Positions 60,132 to 64,000 of a stretch of DNA of 64,000 nucleotides are shown here, in pieces. The DNA is from Chromatium okenii. GTDB taxonomy: Bacteria; Pseudomonadota; Gammaproteobacteria; Chromatiales; Chromatiaceae. Made by a program: the position numbers and the translations under genes. Positions within the stretch are counted from its first letter, which is position 1; every line of letters begins with the position of its first letter. The stretch is from NCBI RefSeq assembly GCF_002958735.1, contig NZ_PPGH01000034.1:186001-250000 (forward strand), read 5' to 3'. The notes beneath the pieces were generated by a model. It ran no database searches, was not told the origin of the DNA, and saw nothing but the letters and a program-made list of their open reading frames with translations.

Positions 60132-61148
60132 TTAACCCAATTCCGGTTTTGGCTCCCGTTCCAATAACGCCGCCGTTGCCTGTTCCGGTGAAACCTGTTC
60201 ATAAAGAACGCGATACACCTGCTCGCTGATCGGCATTTCGATGCCGAGCGATGCTGCCAGCGTGTGCACCGATAACGCTGTCACCACGCCTTCAACTTCT
60301 TGACCGATTTCTGCCAGCGCCGCTGTCACGTTCATTCCCCGCGCCAGCGCCAGCCCCATTCGCCGATTGCGGGATTGATTATCGGTGCAAGTCAGCACCA
60401 AATCGCCCATTCCCGCCAAACCCATGAAGGTTTCTGCTCGTCCGCCCAGCGCCGTGCCAATGCGAATTAGCTCTGCTAAACCGCGAGTAATCAGCGCCGC
60501 TCGCGTGTTCGCACCAAAACCCAGACCGTCAGCGATGCCGGTCGCAATCGCCAGCACGTTTTTTGCTGCGCCGCACACTTCAACGCCGATGATGTCGCTG
60601 CTGGTGTAGGCGCGAAAACGTTCGCTGTGCAACAGATGAGCGATGCGGTCAGCAAATGCGGTTTGATTCGCAGCGACCGTGATTGCGGTCGGCAAACCCC
60701 GTGCGACTTCCAGCGCAAAACTCGGTCCCGAAACCACCGCCAGCGGACGATTCACGCCCAGCACGTCATGCGCGACCCGATGCAGCAATTGTCCGGTTTT
60801 TGGTTCTAAACCTTTGGTTGCCCACGCAATTCCGCTGTCGTTTGGCAAACGTTCTGGCAACAGCGTTAACACTTGCCGAAACGCATGACTAGGCACGACC
60901 AGTAAACAATCGGTCGCGCCAGCCAGTGCTGCATCGAGCGAAGTCGTCGGCGTTAATGCTGGCGGCAGCGGAAATCCGGGCAGGAATTGCCGGTTTTCAC
61001 CATCGCGTTGCAGCGCGTCGATCTGTGCTGCATCGTGGCTCCACAGCCGCACTTGATGACCATTGCGGCATAACAATAAACTCAGCGCCGTGCCCCATGA
61101 CCCAGCGCCGAGCACCGCAACCGTGGCGCTGGCGGAAATGCTGCTCAA
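60132..61148 (-). CDS. gpsA: Glycerol-3-phosphate dehydrogenase [NAD(P)+]
   Basis: Makes sn-glycerol-3-phosphate for phospholipid synthesis. Rossmann motif [21 protein letters not shown] shortened, SHAFRQVL, the [18 protein letters not shown] segment, catalytic Lys in [28 protein letters not shown] shortened, and [23 protein letters not shown] shortened. 338 residues, overlaps secB by 4 bp, unbroken. Confidence 0.96.
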   Translation of the reverse strand: MSSISASATVAVLGAGSWGTALSLLLCRNGHQVRLWSHDAAQIDALQRDGENRQFLPGFPLPPALTPTTSLDAALAGATDCLLVVPSHAFRQVLTLLPERLPNDSGIAWATKGLEPKTGQLLHRVAHDVLGVNRPLAVVSGPSFALEVARGLPTAITVAANQTAFADRIAHLLHSERFRAYTSSDIIGVEVCGAAKNVLAIATGIADGLGFGANTRAALITRGLAELIRIGTALGGRAETFMGLAGMGDLVLTCTDNQSRNRRMGLALARGMNVTAALAEIGQEVEGVVTALSVHTLAASLGIEMPISEQVYRVLYEQVSPEQATAALLEREPKPELG

Positions 61149-61624
61149 TGTTTCACACCGTCGGCGGCTGCCTGTTCCATCGCAGCCTGCTGCTGATGCT
61201 GGGCAAATAGCGCATCAAAGTTGACGTGTTGGAGCACGAGCTGCGGAAAACTGCCTTTGACCACGAGATCAGAAACCACTTCTCGCGCATACGGAAACAG
61301 CAACGCTGGGCAATATGCGCCGAGCATCGGTGCGAGTTCGCTCTCAGCAAATCCGCTCAAACTGAAAATACCAGCCTGCTGCACTTCGACGATAAACGCG
61401 ACTTTATCCTCACCAGTTTTCGCAGTGACCGTGACGGCCAGCGCGACTTCATACAACGCGGCATCAAGCTGCGTCACTTTGGTATTGATATTGAGATCGT
61501 GTTTCGGCTTCCATTCGCCACGAAACACTTCGGGCGCGTTGGGCGATTCAAACGACACATCTTTGGTATAGACGCGCTGCACGGAAAACTGCCGTTCTGG
61601 AGTTTGCTGTTCTTGCTCTGACAT
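61145..61624 (-). CDS. secB: Protein-export chaperone SecB
   Basis: Tetrameric chaperone delivering preproteins to Sec[23 protein letters not shown] shortened, [23 protein letters not shown] shortened, [37 protein letters not shown] shortened, and [19 protein letters not shown]. 159 residues. Between the rhodanese gene and gpsA, the usual order in many proteobacteria. Confidence 0.96.
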   Translation of the reverse strand: MSEQEQQTPERQFSVQRVYTKDVSFESPNAPEVFRGEWKPKHDLNINTKVTQLDAALYEVALAVTVTAKTGEDKVAFIVEVQQAGIFSLSGFAESELAPMLGAYCPALLFPYAREVVSDLVVKGSFPQLVLQHVNFDALFAQHQQQAAMEQAAADGVKH

Positions 61625-61652
61625 GCGTTAAGTCTCTGATAAAATTGTAGAG

Positions 61653-62089
61653 TTAATGTTTTTGGGTTTTGCGGGTGAGCGGCTGACCGGCGGATTCCCA
61701 CGCCATGATGCCGCCTGAAGATTGTAAACCGTTTCAAAACCGGCTTTGCGCAACTGCCCACACGCCATTGATGACGACGCACCGGAGCGGCAGTTGATGA
61801 TGATCGGTTTGCCGCGATATTTATTCAGCGTCGCCAATTGATTGCCAAAACCATTTATGGGCAGATTGATCGCGCCGAGAATGTGCCCTTTGGCGTAATC
61901 CGCTGCCGGTCGCACATCAATCACCACTGCATCCTGATGATTCATCATTTCCGTCGCTTCCAGCGGACCGACGCTGCCTTGATTGCCGACAATAAGATTG
62001 TGAATCAACAGCGCGACAATGACCGCCAGCGCCACGAATAAAAACCAGTGATTACCTAAAAATTCAATGAGTTGAGAAAATAACGACAT
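61653..62089 (-). CDS. Membrane-anchored rhodanese-domain protein (one frameshift)
   Basis: An N-terminal membrane segment (WFLFVALAVIVALLIHNLIV) is followed by a rhodanese domain (DAVVIDVRPAADYAKGHILGAINLP shortened) with active-site loop NCRSGASS. A one-base loss near 61715 hides the standard ending, which in the next frame reads GGIMAWESAGQPLTRKTQKH to a stop at 61653. Likely handles sulfane sulfur at the membrane. Downstream of an ArsR regulator and upstream of secB. Confidence 0.88.
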
Positions 62090-62159
62090 TGATCTGCTCT
62101 TTGGTCTACATGAAAGTGCGCAATGAACGCAGCAAACGCAGTGAGTAACATTTGCGCTA

Positions 62160-62533
62160 TCACCGAACGTGATGACAAAACACTTCGCGCATCATACCGA
62201 TTAACCGCAACGTGCGATTATCGCTGACACGGTAGAACACCCGATTGGCATCTTTACGCGCTGCGAGAATGCCCTTATCGCGGAGAATCGCTAGATGTTG
62301 CGAGATATTGCTTTGTGACGTGCCCACTTGATCCACGATGTCTTGCACACTGATTTCACGTTCGCCCAGAGTGCAGAGAATTTTCAGCGCAGCGGGTGTG
62401 ACATGGCTTTCAACGACCGCGAAGCGCGATCAATATCGTGATCATCGGCGAGGAGGTCGCTATCTGCGCGATCATAATCTGCTCGATTCAAAATCAACGG
62501 CGAAGGGGAAGTAATGGGCGAATGGCTGGTCAT
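62160..62533 (-). CDS. ArsR/SmtB-family repressor (one frameshift; SqrR/BigR-like cysteines)
   Basis: Winged-helix regulator. Start 62533 (MTSHSPITSPSPLILNRADY), then LKAMSHPLR, a one-base shift near 62400, LKILCTLGEREISVQDIVDQVG and the recognition helix TSQSNISQHLAILRDKGIL, wing RKDANRVFYRVSD. Two Cys stand in the places used by persulfide sensors of the SqrR/BigR/YgaV group: one in KILCTL and one in EVFCHH at the C-terminus. With the rhodanese gene next in line, sulfide/persulfide sensing is a reasonable inference. Confidence 0.82.
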
Positions 62534-62588
62534 CAAAATTACTCTGATTGAGACTCCGTTCAGGTTGGTTAACTGTATCTATTGCGAT

Positions 62589-62608
62589 TTATCATCTGAC
62601 CTTGATAA
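62589..62608. promoter_or_regulatory. Possible operator between arsR and envC
   Basis: Inverted repeat TTATCA-N8-TGATAA in the divergent intergenic region, 56 bp upstream of the arsR start. The shape fits an ArsR-type operator but the match is short. Confidence 0.3.
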
Positions 62609-62691
62609 TGGTAAACGCTTTCTAACCGACTGCGAAACCATCTAACGCTTGGTCGGCGGCATTTAGGTTTTGAATCATCTGGTTGTTATCG

Positions 62692-63999
62692 ATGCCACGT
62701 TCCCAGTTCCGTCGATTGGTTTCTACATTCCGTCACCGCATCCACCTCTTCATCATTAACACTTCGCATCTGCGCATGATCTGTTGGTTCATTTGGCTGG
62801 GCGGCTGCGGGCTGACCGCAATCAGTCACGCGAAAGATGAACTTGATCCCTCTATTAGTACGCATAATCAAGAACTTAGTGACATCGAAAAACAAGCGGA
62901 AACCATCAGCACTGAGTTGATCGGGCGGGAAGCCGAGCGCGTGGCGCTGATTGCCGACCTTCAGGCGCGGGAAAAAGCCGTTGCAGAATTGAGTCTGAGC
63001 ACCCGCGATCTTGAACGTGACATCAAAGAAAAAACTCGCGCTGCCAATGAATTAAAAGCCCGACAAGCCGAAGAACAGCAGCATTGGAAAAAGAACAGGA
63101 AATGCTCACTGAACTGCTGCGCACCGCTTATGTCATGGGACGAGCGGATCGTTTACGGCTGTTGCTCAATCAGGAAGACCCGGCACAAGCCAGCCGAATG
63201 CTCTCTTATTTCGCCTATTTCAATCGGGAGCGCGTGCGCCGCATTTTGTCGGTCAAACAACACGCCGAGCACATTGCGGATTTAGTCCGCGAAACCGAGC
63301 AGAAGTGGCGCGGTTGGCGGAATTGATGCAGAGCAAAGAAGCGATGCGCCAGCAATTGGAAGTTGCGAAAGAAGAACGGGCGCAAATTCTTAAACAGCTC
63401 GAAACGAGCATTGCCAGCCGTGCTGAAAATTTGCAAATGCTGCGCCGAGATGCCAATTCACTGCGGCGACTGGTCGAGCATCTGCGCCAGCGGGCGGAGA
63501 TTCGAGCAGAATTGGACATCCAACGTCCGCCGTTTCGAGAGCGTCAAGGTAAACTGTCTTGGCCGTTGTTGGAGGGGCGCGTGCTGGTGAACTTTGGTGC
63601 ACCCAAGGAAAACAATTCCGAACTGCGCTGGGATGGCGTGTTGCTGACAGCGCAAGAAGGTGAAGTGGTGCGGGCAGTGAACGACGGGCGCGTGGTTTAT
63701 GCCAATTGGCTGCGCGGTTTCGGGTTGCTGCTGATTCTCGATCACGGCGACGGTTTATGACGCTTTACGGTCAAAATCAGGCGCTGCTGCGCGAACTCGG
63801 CGAATGGGTTGCCACGGGTGAAGACATCGCGCTCGCTGGCAACAGCGGCGGACGCGACAAAGTAATGCTGTATTTTGCGATTCGTCATCACGGTCAACCG
63901 GTTGATCCCAGCGTCTGGTGTCGCAGCGCCAGCAAAGCCGAACATGCCGCGCTGCATCTCGACTTAAATCAAACCGACAATTCTCATTTAATCCACTGA
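62692..63999 (+). CDS. envC: Murein hydrolase activator EnvC (frameshifted)
   Basis: Periplasmic activator of amidases at the septum. N-terminal hydrophobic segment (MICWFIWLGGCGLTAISHA), long coiled coils (ELSDIEKQAETISTELIGRE; TELLRTAYVMGRADRLRLLL; FAYFNRERVRRI), then a degenerate M23/LytM domain (GKLSWPLLEGRVLVNFGAPKENNSELRWDGVLL shortened, VYANWLRGFGLLLILDHGDG, ALAGNSGGRDKVMLYFAIRHHGQPVDP shortened). Frameshifts lie near 63090, 63315 and 63757. The stop at 63999 is inside the window. Confidence 0.9.
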
Positions 64000-64000
64000 A

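Overview
The window looks like a chromosomal contig from a free-living, nitrogen-fixing gammaproteobacterium (probably Chromatiales/Thiotrichales-like; this is inferred from gene content only). The evidence is a Lol lipoprotein system, a type II secretion system with GspM/GspN of the Xanthomonas-like type, SecB, FtsK-LolA, AccA, glnA-ntrB-ntrC, a nifENX cluster, a biliverdin-binding phytochrome and several diguanylate cyclases. No rRNA, tRNA, CRISPR array, integrase or prophage genes were found.

Layout. 0-5 kb: lolC/E-lolD, a DUF2062 gene and comEC. 5-6.6 kb: a chemoreceptor. 6.7-10.4 kb: gspH-I-J-K-L. 10.4-12.4 kb: an NMT1-PAS-GGDEF sensor. 12.4-16.1 kb: an S24-like protein and a decayed GH94/cyclic-glucan-synthase-like gene. 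16.2-17.8 kb: a Sel1 protein and accA. 17.9-24.3 kb: a MASE3-PAS-GAF-GGDEF protein and a phytochrome. 24.3-26.5 kb: tilS and a Pro/Ala-rich exported protein. 26.5-30 kb (minus): gspM-gspN-gspD. 30-32.5 kb: an MBL-fold protein, an encapsulated-ferritin-like protein and a UbiB-family kinase. 32.6-35.7 kb: ftsK-lolA. 35.8-39.4 kb: smc. 39.4-43.9 kb: nifE-nifN-nifX-DUF269-DUF683-fdxB with a NifA/sigma-54 type promoter. 44-49 kb: ridA between two MITE-like elements, then glyQ-glyS-gmhB-plsC. 49.2-53.8 kb: glnA with a sigma-54 promoter, a hicBA module and ntrBC. 53.8-57.8 kb: a small hypothetical gene followed by a vWA/PP2C/Ser-Thr kinase triad (TerY-P/YegLKI type) bounded by perfect 47-bp direct repeats. 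57.8-62.5 kb: a small conserved protein, trmL, an orphan cytosine methyltransferase, gpsA, secB, rhodanese and an ArsR regulator. 62.7-64 kb: envC.

Two features cut across the window. First, about 19 genes, including essential ones (glyS, smc, ftsK, glnA), carry one or more single-base frameshifts while the residues on either side stay conserved. This points to uncorrected indels in the assembly rather than decay, so these genes are annotated as whole loci. Second, a C/G-rich palindromic repeat family (AATCCCCCC-AACCCCCC...AAAGGGGGG type) is scattered through the window and sits inside coding sequence in comEC, gspI and the GH94-like gene, and at the nifE/nifN junction.

The most interesting locus is the kinase/phosphatase/vWA triad. 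It appears to have inserted at the 3' end of the gene at 53782, with the gene end duplicated. The distal repeat copy was later hit by a 90-bp TA-flanked MITE.
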